DNA of 64,000 nucleotides from assembly GCA_019239425.1 (NCBI GenBank), contig JAFAZX010000057.1, positions 1-64,000 on the forward strand. The letters run 5' to 3'. Made by a program: the position numbers and the translations under genes. This DNA comes from Acidobacteriota bacterium. GTDB taxonomy: Bacteria > Acidobacteriota > Blastocatellia > Pyrinomonadales > Pyrinomonadaceae. Within the stretch, counting starts at the first letter, position 1. Each line of letters opens with the position of its first letter. Below, piece by piece: positions 11,650 to 20,984 of this stretch. A model generated the notes under the pieces. The model was given only the letters and a program-made list of their open reading frames with translations, was not told where the DNA came from and made no database searches.

Positions 11650-13719
11650 CTACTTTCTGGCGCTCGGGTCGCCGGTGGGCGGCGGGGCTTTGTCTTCCTT
11701 CGCGGGCGGGCCGAGCAGTTCTTTGAGAATGGGCTTCAGCGCGTCGGCCCAGACCTGATAGCCCTTCACGTCGAGGTGGAGCAGGTCGCGGTTGGTCATC
11801 CCTTCGTAGAGCCGGCCCTCGCGGTCGGCCAGCCTGTCGTTGATGTTGACATAACGGACTCTCTTCCCGTCGGCGAACTTCGAGATGCTGTCGTTGATGC
11901 GGTTGATGACGGGCATCACGGCCACGTTGTCGTTGCGCGGGGTGATGCCCATCAGGATGATCGCGGCCTTCGGCGCTTTGCGGCGGCAGAGGTCGAGGAC
12001 GGCCTTGATGCCGCGCGTCACGTCGGCGGTCCGCGCCTCTTCGTCGCCCTGCGGCGAGACTCGGCCGACGTTGTTCGTGCCGGCCATCAGAACGATGACC
12101 TTCGGGTTGACGCCGTCCAGCTCTCCGTTCTCAAGACGCCAGAGGATGTTCTGCGTGGTGTCGCCGCCCCAGCCGAAGTCCGCGGCGTTCCAGCCGTAGA
12201 AGTTCTGCCGCCAGTTCTCAAGGAACGTCTTGTACTGCTCGTCGCTCGTGCCCCAGCGCCGCGTGATGGAGTCGCCGAGGAAGTAGACGTCTATCCTTCC
12301 CTTCTTCCTCTTCTCCAGCAGCTCCGCGTGCGCGATCATCGAGTTCTGGTCTGAGCGCGGCGTGGGCTGGTCTGCGGGCGCGGGCCGGGTCGGGTCTGGG
12401 TTGGGTCTCACCTGTCCTCCGTGGACGATTGTGTTGAGCCACTCGCCCGAGCGCACGGTGAAGGGGCGCTGCTGTGCGGGCGTGGCCTGGTGGTTGTGCG
12501 GCGATTCGATCATCGGGGCGGCCTCTTTCGGCCCCTTGATCTGATTGAACGCGATCCAGATGCCGACGGGCGGCGTGACCGTGTCCACGAAGCCCATCGC
12601 GACTAAGCTGGGGACTCGGATGCGCGGGGCGAAGTTGACCGGGTCGAAGTAGAGCGCCGTCTTCAACGCCTGCGGGTTGTCAGCGGGCCAGTTGGGGTAG
12701 CCGGAGGCGCGGCCGTGAAGCGGGCCGTTCGTGTCACAGCCGGCGGGCTCGTTGACGACGACGTGCGTGACCTTCGGGTGCAGCCCCGCGACGGCGAGGG
12801 CTTGCTGGCCGCCCATGCTCGTGCCCATCACGACGAGCGTGCGGCCGTCCCAGTCGGGGCGGTGCGAGACGTATTCGACGGCGCGGTAGTCGGCCAGGTA
12901 CATCTTCAAGAAGTAACTCTTCTCACGGTCTTCGCGGCCGATTGCCTGGTAGCTCTTCAGCTCCTGCGGGAGCGCGTCGTAGTAGGCTTGCGGCTCCGTG
13001 GGCAGAACGTCGTGCGGCTCGATGTTGATGGCGAGCCAGCCTTCGGCGGCGCGGTCTGTGACCCATTGCTTCTGCAAAGGGTAAGGCCCGCCGGCCCACT
13101 GGAGGATGACGAGTGCCGGGAACTTGCCCGCGCGCTTCGGCTTCGCCAACTGCCCGTAGACGTGCCCGCCGCCGACGTTGTCCATCCTGATGACGGCGTA
13201 GTCGACGTTGGCCCTGCCGCCGTCGGACGGCGTGAGGACGGCGTTCTCGGGGACGGATTTCAGCGCTCTTATCTTCGACTCCCAGAAGGCGTCGAAGTCC
13301 GCGGGCCTCGGCGCGGAAGGCTGCAGACGTTCGGGCGCGACGGCCGCGCCGAGCGCTAAGGACGCGCCTTCGCCCTGCCCCCCTCCGCCCTGGGCCGTGA
13401 CCTGCACGTAGACCATCGAAGGCTCGTCGAGCGTCGTCTCGATGGAGGCGCGGCCCGTAGAGAAGTCGAGCGTGCCGGTCTTGACCACCTCCTGGTTGTT
13501 CTTCCTGACGGCGTACGTGTACGCGGCCGTCCGCGGCGCGCCGGGCGGCAACTCGGCCGTCCAGCCGACCTTCTCGCCGACGTTGTAGATGCCGCTCGCC
13601 CTGTACGGCTTGAAGGACGGCGTGGAGGTCGGCTGCTGCGCCGGACAGACGTGCGCGGCGGCCAGGAGGAGGACGACGGACGCGACGAACGTCCGCACGA
13701 GGTCTCTTGAATGGCTCAT
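11650..13719 (-). CDS. two-esterase fusion: CE7-like acetyl-xylan esterase plus SGNH/GDSL hydrolase
   Basis: A 689-aa secreted protein (signal peptide about 1-28) combining two unrelated esterase folds. Residues about 30-130 form a beta-rich N-domain. Residues about 135-435 form an alpha/beta hydrolase of the acetyl-xylan-esterase (CE7/AXE1) type with 'MGTSMGGQQ' (Ser301), Asp379 in 'MGFVDTVTPP' and His408 or His410 in 'ESPHNHQ'. After a Pro-rich linker (about 438-458), residues 465-670 form an SGNH hydrolase with Ser484 in 'FLGDSITRRWG', 'FGWGGDTTQNI', 'MAGTNN' and the Asp645/His648 pair in 'NRDLLHLDVKGY'. The pairing suggests removal of two kinds of ester from xylan or pectin. All catalytic residues are present in both halves. 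Confidence 0.85.
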   Translation of the reverse strand: MSHSRDLVRTFVASVVLLLAAAHVCPAQQPTSTPSFKPYRASGIYNVGEKVGWTAELPPGAPRTAAYTYAVRKNNQEVVKTGTLDFSTGRASIETTLDEPSMVYVQVTAQGGGGQGEGASLALGAAVAPERLQPSAPRPADFDAFWESKIRALKSVPENAVLTPSDGGRANVDYAVIRMDNVGGGHVYGQLAKPKRAGKFPALVILQWAGGPYPLQKQWVTDRAAEGWLAINIEPHDVLPTEPQAYYDALPQELKSYQAIGREDREKSYFLKMYLADYRAVEYVSHRPDWDGRTLVVMGTSMGGQQALAVAGLHPKVTHVVVNEPAGCDTNGPLHGRASGYPNWPADNPQALKTALYFDPVNFAPRIRVPSLVAMGFVDTVTPPVGIWIAFNQIKGPKEAAPMIESPHNHQATPAQQRPFTVRSGEWLNTIVHGGQVRPNPDPTRPAPADQPTPRSDQNSMIAHAELLEKRKKGRIDVYFLGDSITRRWGTSDEQYKTFLENWRQNFYGWNAADFGWGGDTTQNILWRLENGELDGVNPKVIVLMAGTNNVGRVSPQGDEEARTADVTRGIKAVLDLCRRKAPKAAIILMGITPRNDNVAVMPVINRINDSISKFADGKRVRYVNINDRLADREGRLYEGMTNRDLLHLDVKGYQVWADALKPILKELLGPPAKEDKAPPPTGDPSARK

Positions 13720-13802
13720 CTGTTATTTGACTGCGGCTTTCGCCGTCGGCATCATTCTTTGACTCAGGGCACATCTTACGACATGCTCGGCGCGACTCAC
13801 AC

Positions 13803-16052
13803 ATGAGAAATTTTCTTCTAAGCTTCGTCCTCGTCTGCGCGTGCGCGGCCGTGTCGGTCGCGCAGGCCGGGAAGTACCCTTTGCAGGTGGGCGACGCGGA
13901 GACGGTCAGCGAGATCAGTTGGAGTCCGGACGACAGACTCATCCTGACCTCTTCGGGCGACGACAACGCCGTGCGCCTTTGGGACGTGGCGAGCGGGCGC
14001 GTGCTCTGGAAACGCGACGTCTCCTTTTTGCAGGACGGCACGGAGACTTACGCCGTCCGCGTCTCGGCGTGGACGGCCGACGGCCGTGTAGTCGTCACGG
14101 GGACGGACAACGGGAAGCTTCAGCTCTGGGAGTCGGGCACGGGCCGGCTCGTCTGGAACGTCAAGGCGCACGCCGGCACCGTGAAGGCTCTCGCCGCAAG
14201 CCCCGACGGCGGGCTGCTCGTCTCCTGCGCCGAGACGAAGGACGGGAAGGCGGAGCTGAAGGTCTGGGACTTGGGCGGCGGGCGACTGCTCAAAGATTTG
14301 AGCGCGGGCCAGAAGGACGTCCGTGCCGTCCGGTTCGTCGAACATAATCGTTTCCAGACCGGGAACGGCTTCGGCCTGTTGACGACGTGGTCGTCCGAAG
14401 ACTTTCAACCCCTCTCGACGAAACAGGTCTTCCCCTGCGGCGCCGACCGCAGACGCCACAGCAGCGTCTACAGCCCGGACTTCTCCTTCATCGCCTCGCA
14501 GTGCCGCGACGGCCTCGTCGTCACGAACGTCACGACCGGAAGAGTTGTCAAAAGGATACCCGCGCAGGAGCATTCCGAGCTTCCGTCCTTCAGCCGCGAA
14601 GGGAACGTGATGCTCCTGCCGGACGCCGTCGGCGCAAAAATCTTCGACCTGCGCGCGAGCCGCGTGAAGGAGTTCCGCGAGTTCGACGACGGAGTCCTGA
14701 ACGGCGACGGGAGTCTCGTCGCCAGCGGGCCGGGCTACCGCGCCGACGGCACGCAGGTCTTCGACACGAGGACGGGCAGACGCCGCGCGTGGCTCGTCGG
14801 CCACCCGGGCGTCATCAAGTCGCTCGCCTTCAGCCCCGACGGCTCGCGCTTCGCCTCGGGGGGCGGCGACCACGTCGTGCGCGTGTGGGAAACGCGCGGC
14901 GGGAGACTTCTGCTTCAGCTCGAAGGCCACACCGCGGACGTGCGCTCGGTCGCGTTCGGCCGGGACGGCAAGACGCTCACGTCGCGGAGCGAGCAGGAGT
15001 CAATCGTCTGGGACGCGAGCACCGGCTCGAAGCTGAGTGAAGTCAAAGGCGAGCAGCGCTTCGCGGACAGGGAGAACAGATACCCGAGTCCGAGCGGGAG
15101 GCTCGCGCTCGTCGAGGAGTACGACAAGCCCTTCCGGCTCGTGAACGCCGCCACGAACGAGACCGTCAGGGAGTTCAAGTACATCGACCAGCTCGACAAC
15201 CTCGCCTTCTGCCCCGACGAGAAGCGCTTCCTCGTCAAACCCTGGTGGGGCGGCTGGCAGCTCTGGGACATCGAGGCGGGCGGCCCGCTGCGCGAGTTCG
15301 ACGTGGGCTACTCCTTCCACAACCGCGTCGCGTTCCACCCCGACGGCCGCACCTTCGTCACCGGCGGCGGGGGGCAGAACATCTTCATGTTCGACCTCGA
15401 AACCGGGCGGGCGCTGTGGAGCCTCTTCCCCGTCGACCGCGAAGAGTTCGAGGGGAAGAAGGTGTGGGAGGCGCGGCGCCAGGACTTCATCAACCGCAAG
15501 GCGGAGAGCGCGCGGCGGGCCGACGCGGAGAACGCCGCATATAAGAATCTCGTCTACGTCACCTTCGACCACTACGGCGACATGACGCCGCCCGGCGAGC
15601 AGAGAATGATGGAGACGCCGGAGCCGAAGAAGAGCAAAGTGAGCAAGCCGGCCGCCGACGCGAACGCCGTCTGGCTGCGCCTGCACAACGACTCGCCGCT
15701 CCCCGTCTCCGTCCCGACGCAGAGCATCTACCTGACGGACGGGAGTTGCTTCTTCGAGTTCCCGACGGGGCAGAAGGCCGTCGGCCTCTGCGACGGCGCC
15801 GAGGTCGGCGTGCGTCTCGGCCTCGAAGACAGGGACGGCGCGCCGCTGCGCTACGGCTTCGACTTCGGCTCGGACGAGACGCTTCTGCCCGGCAAGTCCC
15901 TCCTCTTCGCCGTGCCGCGCGCGGTCTTGCGCGACGGCCGCGCCGTCACGCTCGCCTTCACCTTCCGGAATGCGTTCGAAGGGGGCGCGGTCGAGAACTT
16001 CGGCAGCGCCTCCCTCTTGAAGTTCCGCGAGTCCGACTTGCCGAGAGAGTAA
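13803..16052 (+). CDS. secreted WD40-repeat protein
   Basis: A 749-aa protein with a signal peptide (1-22, ending 'VSVAQA') and a WD40 beta-propeller over about residues 30-560. Repeats are recognisable as 'SWSPDDRLILTSSGDDNA'...'RLWD', 'AWTADGRVVVTGTDNGKL'...'LWE', 'AFSPDGSRFASGGGDHVV'...'VWE' and 'AFHPDGRTFVTGGGG'. The final 180 residues are a separate region without recognised motifs, possibly a beta-sandwich. WD40 proteins are scaffolds, so no specific role can be given. It is divergent from the esterase fusion across about 80 bp and followed by a P-loop kinase gene. Confidence 0.82.
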   Translation: MRNFLLSFVLVCACAAVSVAQAGKYPLQVGDAETVSEISWSPDDRLILTSSGDDNAVRLWDVASGRVLWKRDVSFLQDGTETYAVRVSAWTADGRVVVTGTDNGKLQLWESGTGRLVWNVKAHAGTVKALAASPDGGLLVSCAETKDGKAELKVWDLGGGRLLKDLSAGQKDVRAVRFVEHNRFQTGNGFGLLTTWSSEDFQPLSTKQVFPCGADRRRHSSVYSPDFSFIASQCRDGLVVTNVTTGRVVKRIPAQEHSELPSFSREGNVMLLPDAVGAKIFDLRASRVKEFREFDDGVLNGDGSLVASGPGYRADGTQVFDTRTGRRRAWLVGHPGVIKSLAFSPDGSRFASGGGDHVVRVWETRGGRLLLQLEGHTADVRSVAFGRDGKTLTSRSEQESIVWDASTGSKLSEVKGEQRFADRENRYPSPSGRLALVEEYDKPFRLVNAATNETVREFKYIDQLDNLAFCPDEKRFLVKPWWGGWQLWDIEAGGPLREFDVGYSFHNRVAFHPDGRTFVTGGGGQNIFMFDLETGRALWSLFPVDREEFEGKKVWEARRQDFINRKAESARRADAENAAYKNLVYVTFDHYGDMTPPGEQRMMETPEPKKSKVSKPAADANAVWLRLHNDSPLPVSVPTQSIYLTDGSCFFEFPTGQKAVGLCDGAEVGVRLGLEDRDGAPLRYGFDFGSDETLLPGKSLLFAVPRAVLRDGRAVTLAFTFRNAFEGGAVENFGSASLLKFRESDLPRE

Positions 16053-16134
16053 AGGCGCTGACGGCCCCCGCGTGTGTGAGGCCCGTGTGCCAGGCTTCGG
16101 GCAGGCAGGCTTAGTCTTTGTAAGCGGAGGCGTG

Positions 16135-16584
16135 ATGGAGGCGGTCATCTTCGTCGGCATACAGGGCGCGGGCAAGTCCTCCTTCTACAAGGAGCGCTTC
16201 TTCGACACGCACGTCCGCATCAACCTCGACATGCTGAAGACGAAGCACCGCCAGCGTGTGCTCCTGGCCGCCTGCGTCGAGGCCGGGCAGCCCTTCGTCG
16301 TGGACAACACGAACGTCACGCCCGAGACCCGCGCGCTCTTCATCGCGCCGGCGCGGGCGGCGGGCTTCCGCGTGGTCGGCTACTACTTTCTCACCGACGT
16401 GCCGTCGGCGCTCGCGCGCAACGGCCTGCGGCAGGGCGCGGCGCGTGTGCCCGACCAGGCGATCTACGGCACTCAGAAGCGGCTCGTCGCGCCGACGCCG
16501 GCCGAAGGCTTCGACGCGCTCTTCCGCGTGCGCGCCGGCGCGGCTGGCGGTTTTCTGGTGGAGGCTTGGCCGGATGAAGTTTGA
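16135..16584 (+). CDS. small P-loop kinase, AAA_33 / polynucleotide-kinase-like
   Basis: A 149-aa cytoplasmic protein. The Walker A motif is 'GIQGAGKSSFYKERF' near the N-terminus, followed by 'RINLDMLK', the Walker-B-like 'PFVVDNTNVTPETR' and the strand 'FRVVGYYFLTD' that occur in the T4 polynucleotide-kinase/zeta-toxin-like group. I chose the ATG at 16135 because AAGCGGAGG lies just upstream; a longer frame from 16072 would add residues ahead of the P-loop with no such site. Members phosphorylate nucleic-acid ends, nucleotide sugars or other small molecules; the substrate here is unknown. There is no obvious antitoxin partner. Confidence 0.75.
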   Translation: MEAVIFVGIQGAGKSSFYKERFFDTHVRINLDMLKTKHRQRVLLAACVEAGQPFVVDNTNVTPETRALFIAPARAAGFRVVGYYFLTDVPSALARNGLRQGAARVPDQAIYGTQKRLVAPTPAEGFDALFRVRAGAAGGFLVEAWPDEV

Positions 16585-16625
16585 CGAACTGGACGCGCAG
16601 ATTGCGTGAATTGTCTGGAAAGAAC

Positions 16626-16654
16626 TTATTGCGTGGGGTTAATCGGAGTATAAT
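16626..16654 (+). promoter_or_regulatory. promoter for the 34-aa membrane-peptide transcript
   Basis: A perfect -10 box TATAAT (16649-16654) sits in a locally AT-rich patch, with a weak -35 TTATTG (16626-16631) 17 nt upstream. The expected start near 16661 falls just before the anti-ribosome-site segment at 16670, so the transcript would begin with it. Confidence 0.6.
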
Positions 16655-16669
16655 CCGGAAGCCAGTACG

Positions 16670-16740
16670 TTGTCCTCCCGCTAACGGCGGCCTTTCCATA
16701 AAACCTGAGGGTCAGGAATGGAAGGCTGAGAGGAGGACAA
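16670..16740 (+). promoter_or_regulatory. structured leader that sequesters the ribosome-binding site
   Basis: TTGTCCTCC (16670-16678) is the exact complement of GGAGGACAA (16732-16740), which contains the ribosome site and directly abuts the ATG at 16741. Inside, GCCTTTCCAT (16690-16699) pairs with ATGGAAGGC (16718-16726) with one bulge, and CCTGA (16704-16708) pairs with TCAGG (16712-16716) around a GGG loop. The three helices are co-axial and would make one long hairpin covering the leader. This is a translation-control architecture; the trigger that opens it is unknown. Confidence 0.65.
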
Positions 16741-16845
16741 ATGAACGTTGAAACTCTAAAGCTCAGCCTACTCCTTGTAGACGTGCTGTTGCTAAGCATC
16801 AGCATAGCTTTGGAAGTAACAAAACGCCGCCGCGGCGGTTCGTGA
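16741..16845 (+). CDS. 34-aa single-span membrane peptide
   Basis: The ATG follows GGAGGACAA directly. The peptide begins 'MNVETLKLSLLLV', has one hydrophobic span (about residues 7-26, rich in Leu/Val/Ile with one Asp near the middle) and a basic end 'TKRRRGGS'. It lies between a promoter with perfect -10 and a strong terminator, so it appears to be a dedicated short transcript of about 260 nt. The hydrophobic-span-plus-basic-tail layout and the hidden ribosome site recall type I toxin peptides, but no antisense RNA was identified. A small regulatory membrane protein is an equal alternative. I know of no family match. Confidence 0.55.
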   Translation: MNVETLKLSLLLVDVLLLSISIALEVTKRRRGGS

Positions 16846-16887
16846 CGCTTCCCTAGCAGCGACGGCCGTTGGGGCAGTGTTTATGGC

Positions 16888-16930
16888 AGCGGCGAGTCTT
16901 TCGGGACTCGCCGCTTTCCTTTCTTATTCT
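16888..16930 (+). terminator. rho-independent terminator of the small-peptide transcript
   Basis: An 11-bp perfect stem AGCGGCGAGTC (16888-16898) pairs with GACTCGCCGCT (16905-16915) around TTTCGG and is followed by TTCCTTTCTTATTCTT. It ends 42 nt after the small-peptide stop codon. Confidence 0.85.
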
Positions 16931-16957
16931 TCGGCCACAAAAATTAGGATGCGACAT

Positions 16958-17007
16958 ATTGTCGGGCAAGTTACAGAATTAGCGGGCAGCCTGCCATTGT
17001 CGGGCAA
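16958..17007. repeat. short direct repeat ATTGTCGGGCAA
   Basis: ATTGTCGGGCAA occurs at 16958-16969 and again at 16996-17007, 38 bp apart, between the small-peptide terminator and the end of the rhamnosidase gene. No coding function is seen in this stretch. Confidence 0.4.
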
Positions 17008-17058
17008 AGCAGACGCCCGCAGTCTTTAGCAGACAGGTGTAAGCGCGGCCGCGCGTCG

Positions 17059-19962
17059 TCAACGTGCGGCGACGTGGAATCGATAGCGGCCGGAGCCGAC
17101 TTCGTAGACGACGCGGCCGCCTTCTGCGCCGAGGAGTTTGACGTGGTCTGACTTATCAAACGTCACGGCCCGCGGGTTCGGCGCGGGCAAGTGGACGCGC
17201 CCCGTAGCGTTCGGCGGGACGGTCACTTCGAGTTCGAGCCCGTCGGCCGTGCGCTTCCAGCGCGAGGCGACGGGGCCGCGGACGCTTTCGTAAGAGGCCG
17301 ACACGCCGTCCAGTCCCGTCGCCGGAATCTCGGGTCTGAACTCGACGACGCGGAAGCCGGGTGCGCCGGGGCGTATGCCCGCGAGGTCTTCGTAGAACCA
17401 TTGCACAATCGCGCCGAAGAAGTGGTGGTTGCGCGAGCGCGTGTTGGCGGGCCACTCTTCGCCGAGCGAGGTGAACTTCAAATTGTCCGTCCAGAATCCC
17501 CAACTCGGCTCCGTCGTCTGGGTCGCGACCGCGTACGCGACGTCCGTGTGTCCCGTCGCGGTCAGCACCGGCAGAACCCAGCGCGCGCCCAGAACCCCGA
17601 CGTAGGCGTGGCCGCCGCGGTTCTTCGTTATGTCTTCGGCGAGGCGGTCTGCGACCTCACTCCTCTTCTCCTCCGGCACCAGGCCGAACGCGAGCGGGAA
17701 GATTTGCGCGGACTGCACGAACGGGTCTGTCTCCTTCTCGCGGTAGAAGTCGCCGGGGCCGAGGAAGCGCGCGTTGAAGTCCGCGCGAATCTTCCCGAAC
17801 AGCTCTTCGTAGCGCGCGGCGTCCTCCGTCTTGCCCAGCGCGCGGGCCGTGTCGGCCGCGATGTGCGCGAGGTAGGCGTAGTAGGCGGTTGAGGTCAGGG
17901 CGTTAATCGTCGGCACGCCTTCGGGCGGCACCCAGTCTCCGAGGCCCGAGGTTAGGGTGTAGGCGAAGCCGTCGCCGTCCTTGTTCGTCCAGCGCGGCAC
18001 CCATTCGTCGAGGTACTTGCGCATCGCGGGGTACGTCTTCTCAAGCGCGCGCCGGTCGCCGTAGCGCATCCAGCTCTCCCACGGGATGACGAACCAGAAA
18101 GAGTCCCACGCGGGCGTCGCGCCGCAGCACTCCGCCTTCTTGAAGATGGCGCCGACGTAGCCGTAGTTCCTATTCGACGGCGCGAGCAGAGACAACTCGC
18201 CCTGCGCGGTCTGCGCGTCGAGCATGTCCTGGAACATCTTCCGGTAGAGACGCTCCGTGTCGAACAGCAGAGACGCGGCGCCCGCCGTCAGGCTCGCGTC
18301 GCCCGTCCAGGCGTTCTTCTCGTAGACGGGCGTGTCGGTGACGATGCCGTGCATGTTGTTCTGCACGGCCCAGACGGTGTTGGCGTGGATGCGGTTGAGC
18401 GTGCCGCTGGTCGATTCGAAGTCCGACGCTCGGGCCAGCCCGGTTCTGACTTGCCGAATTCGTTCGACCGTGACGGCCACGTCCGGCGGCAGCGGCTCGC
18501 CCTTCGGCCCGCTCAGTTGCACGTACTGAAAACCCTTGTAGCTGAAGCGCGGCGTCCAGCTCTCCGCGCCCGAACCCTTCGCGACGTAGTAGTCGGTCTG
18601 CAACTGTCCGAAGACGAGGGCGTTGCCCTCGGTGCTCGCGCGGCCTTCGCGGTCGAGCTTCTCCGAGTAGAAAATCTCGACGGCCCTTCCCGCGGGCGCT
18701 CCGACCTTCACCTCCGCCCAGCCCGTGAGGTTCTGCCCTACGTCGTAGACGAAGACGCCCGGCGCGGGCTCGGTGCGTCTGCCGGACGGTCGCACGTCTA
18801 CGACGCGGATGGGTTCGTTCGTTTGAGCGCGCAAGACTCCTTCGGGTGCTTCGACCACGCGCGCCGCCTCCCACGAATCATCGTCGAAGCCGGGCTCGTC
18901 CCATCCCGCGCGCTCTCGTCGCGCGTCGTAGGTCTCGCCGAGGTAGTAGCTGTCGTAGCGCGTCGGCCCGCCCGTGCTCACCTTCCAGGTGCCGTCGCTG
19001 CTCACCAACTGCTCTGTGCCGTCCGCGTAGGTGACGTAGAGGTCGAGGCGCAGGCGCGGCCGCGCGCGCCACCCGGCCCGCTCCCAGCCCCAGTCCCAGG
19101 TGCGCGCCGCGTCGTCGTAGTGGCCCGAGCCGAGTTCCGAGGCGATGACGTTCTCGCCCTGATGAAGCAGCGCCGTCACGTCCTGCGTGGTGTAGAGCAC
19201 CGTCTTGCCGTAGTCGGTGAACGAAGGGTCGAGCACCGCTTCGGAGGCGGCGCGGCCGTTGAGCGTGAGGTGATTGTATGCGAGACCCGAAGAGTAGACG
19301 CGCGCCCTCACGAACGGCTTCGAGACTTGGAAGGACTTGCGTAGCATCGGCGCGGGGCGCAGCTCGCGGCACTCGCCCTGGTTGTTCTTGACGAGCGGCG
19401 CCGACCACGTGCCCACGAGCCAGCCGACGGGGCGGCAGAACTCTCCCGCCGCGCGAACCGCGTCGTCGTCGGCCCGCCCTTCGTCCTCGGTCAGCGGGAC
19501 GACCTTCCGCTCCGGCCCCGCGATCCAAAGCCCCCTCCATTCGTCCGCGCCGAGGAGTGCCGTCTCGAACCACGCGGGCCGCGCCCAATCACTCACAAGC
19601 CCGTCCGTCGCCCACGCGCGCGCCGTCCAGTAGTAACGCGTGCGAGACTTCAAAGCCGGCCCCGCGTACGCGGCCCAGGGGTCTGACGACGCCACCTGCT
19701 TCGAATCCCAAACGTCCGCCCTGCCCTCGCGCAAGAGTTCCGGCCTCGAAGCGACGAGCACGCGGTAGGCCCTCTGCAACACGCCGCGCCGCGCGCTCTC
19801 AATCACCCAACTCAGCCTCGGACTGTGGTCGTCAATGCCGAGCGGCTGCGCCGCCGCGTCCGTCTCCAGGCGTGTGAGCGCGAGCCCCGCCTGCCGCGCG
19901 TACGCGGGCGACTCAATCAGGAGGGCGAGCAGGAGCGACAGGGAAAGAAGCGTTCTCTTCAT
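17059..19962 (-). CDS. GH78 alpha-L-rhamnosidase, secreted
   Basis: A 967-aa inverting rhamnosidase. I chose the ATG at 19962 because it gives a clean signal peptide beginning 'MKRTLLSLSLLLALL'; an ATG at 20013 adds 17 polar residues. Domains in order: an Ig-like beta-sandwich ('AQPLGIDDHSPRLSWVI'), rhamnosidase N domain (about 160-330), a further beta-sandwich, the (alpha/alpha)6 catalytic domain (about 510-860) and a C-terminal beta domain. The catalytic loop 'TDTPVYEKNAWTGDA' aligns with the Asp/Glu/Asp residues of characterised GH78 enzymes. It would cleave terminal L-rhamnose from pectin, glycosides or polysaccharides. It is outside the xylan unit and has no close partner. Confidence 0.9.
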   Translation of the reverse strand: MKRTLLSLSLLLALLIESPAYARQAGLALTRLETDAAAQPLGIDDHSPRLSWVIESARRGVLQRAYRVLVASRPELLREGRADVWDSKQVASSDPWAAYAGPALKSRTRYYWTARAWATDGLVSDWARPAWFETALLGADEWRGLWIAGPERKVVPLTEDEGRADDDAVRAAGEFCRPVGWLVGTWSAPLVKNNQGECRELRPAPMLRKSFQVSKPFVRARVYSSGLAYNHLTLNGRAASEAVLDPSFTDYGKTVLYTTQDVTALLHQGENVIASELGSGHYDDAARTWDWGWERAGWRARPRLRLDLYVTYADGTEQLVSSDGTWKVSTGGPTRYDSYYLGETYDARRERAGWDEPGFDDDSWEAARVVEAPEGVLRAQTNEPIRVVDVRPSGRRTEPAPGVFVYDVGQNLTGWAEVKVGAPAGRAVEIFYSEKLDREGRASTEGNALVFGQLQTDYYVAKGSGAESWTPRFSYKGFQYVQLSGPKGEPLPPDVAVTVERIRQVRTGLARASDFESTSGTLNRIHANTVWAVQNNMHGIVTDTPVYEKNAWTGDASLTAGAASLLFDTERLYRKMFQDMLDAQTAQGELSLLAPSNRNYGYVGAIFKKAECCGATPAWDSFWFVIPWESWMRYGDRRALEKTYPAMRKYLDEWVPRWTNKDGDGFAYTLTSGLGDWVPPEGVPTINALTSTAYYAYLAHIAADTARALGKTEDAARYEELFGKIRADFNARFLGPGDFYREKETDPFVQSAQIFPLAFGLVPEEKRSEVADRLAEDITKNRGGHAYVGVLGARWVLPVLTATGHTDVAYAVATQTTEPSWGFWTDNLKFTSLGEEWPANTRSRNHHFFGAIVQWFYEDLAGIRPGAPGFRVVEFRPEIPATGLDGVSASYESVRGPVASRWKRTADGLELEVTVPPNATGRVHLPAPNPRAVTFDKSDHVKLLGAEGGRVVYEVGSGRYRFHVAAR

Positions 19963-20086
19963 ACGCGTGTCAGGGGGCATACCTTGACATGCCCGTTCGG
20001 GCGGAAGCAACATTACGCCTGTCCGAAAACTCTCCTAACATCATCAGCCAGGTCTCATTCGGCTTAATCTAGCACGAGGAGGAAGA

Positions 20087-20974
<888 letters not shown>

Positions 20975-20984
20975 CAGGGCTGAC

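Noticed and set aside
16135..16584. Zeta-type toxin of a toxin-antitoxin pair
   Set aside because: The P-loop fold fits several small kinases and there is no adjacent epsilon-like antitoxin gene; the downstream 34-aa peptide has its own promoter.
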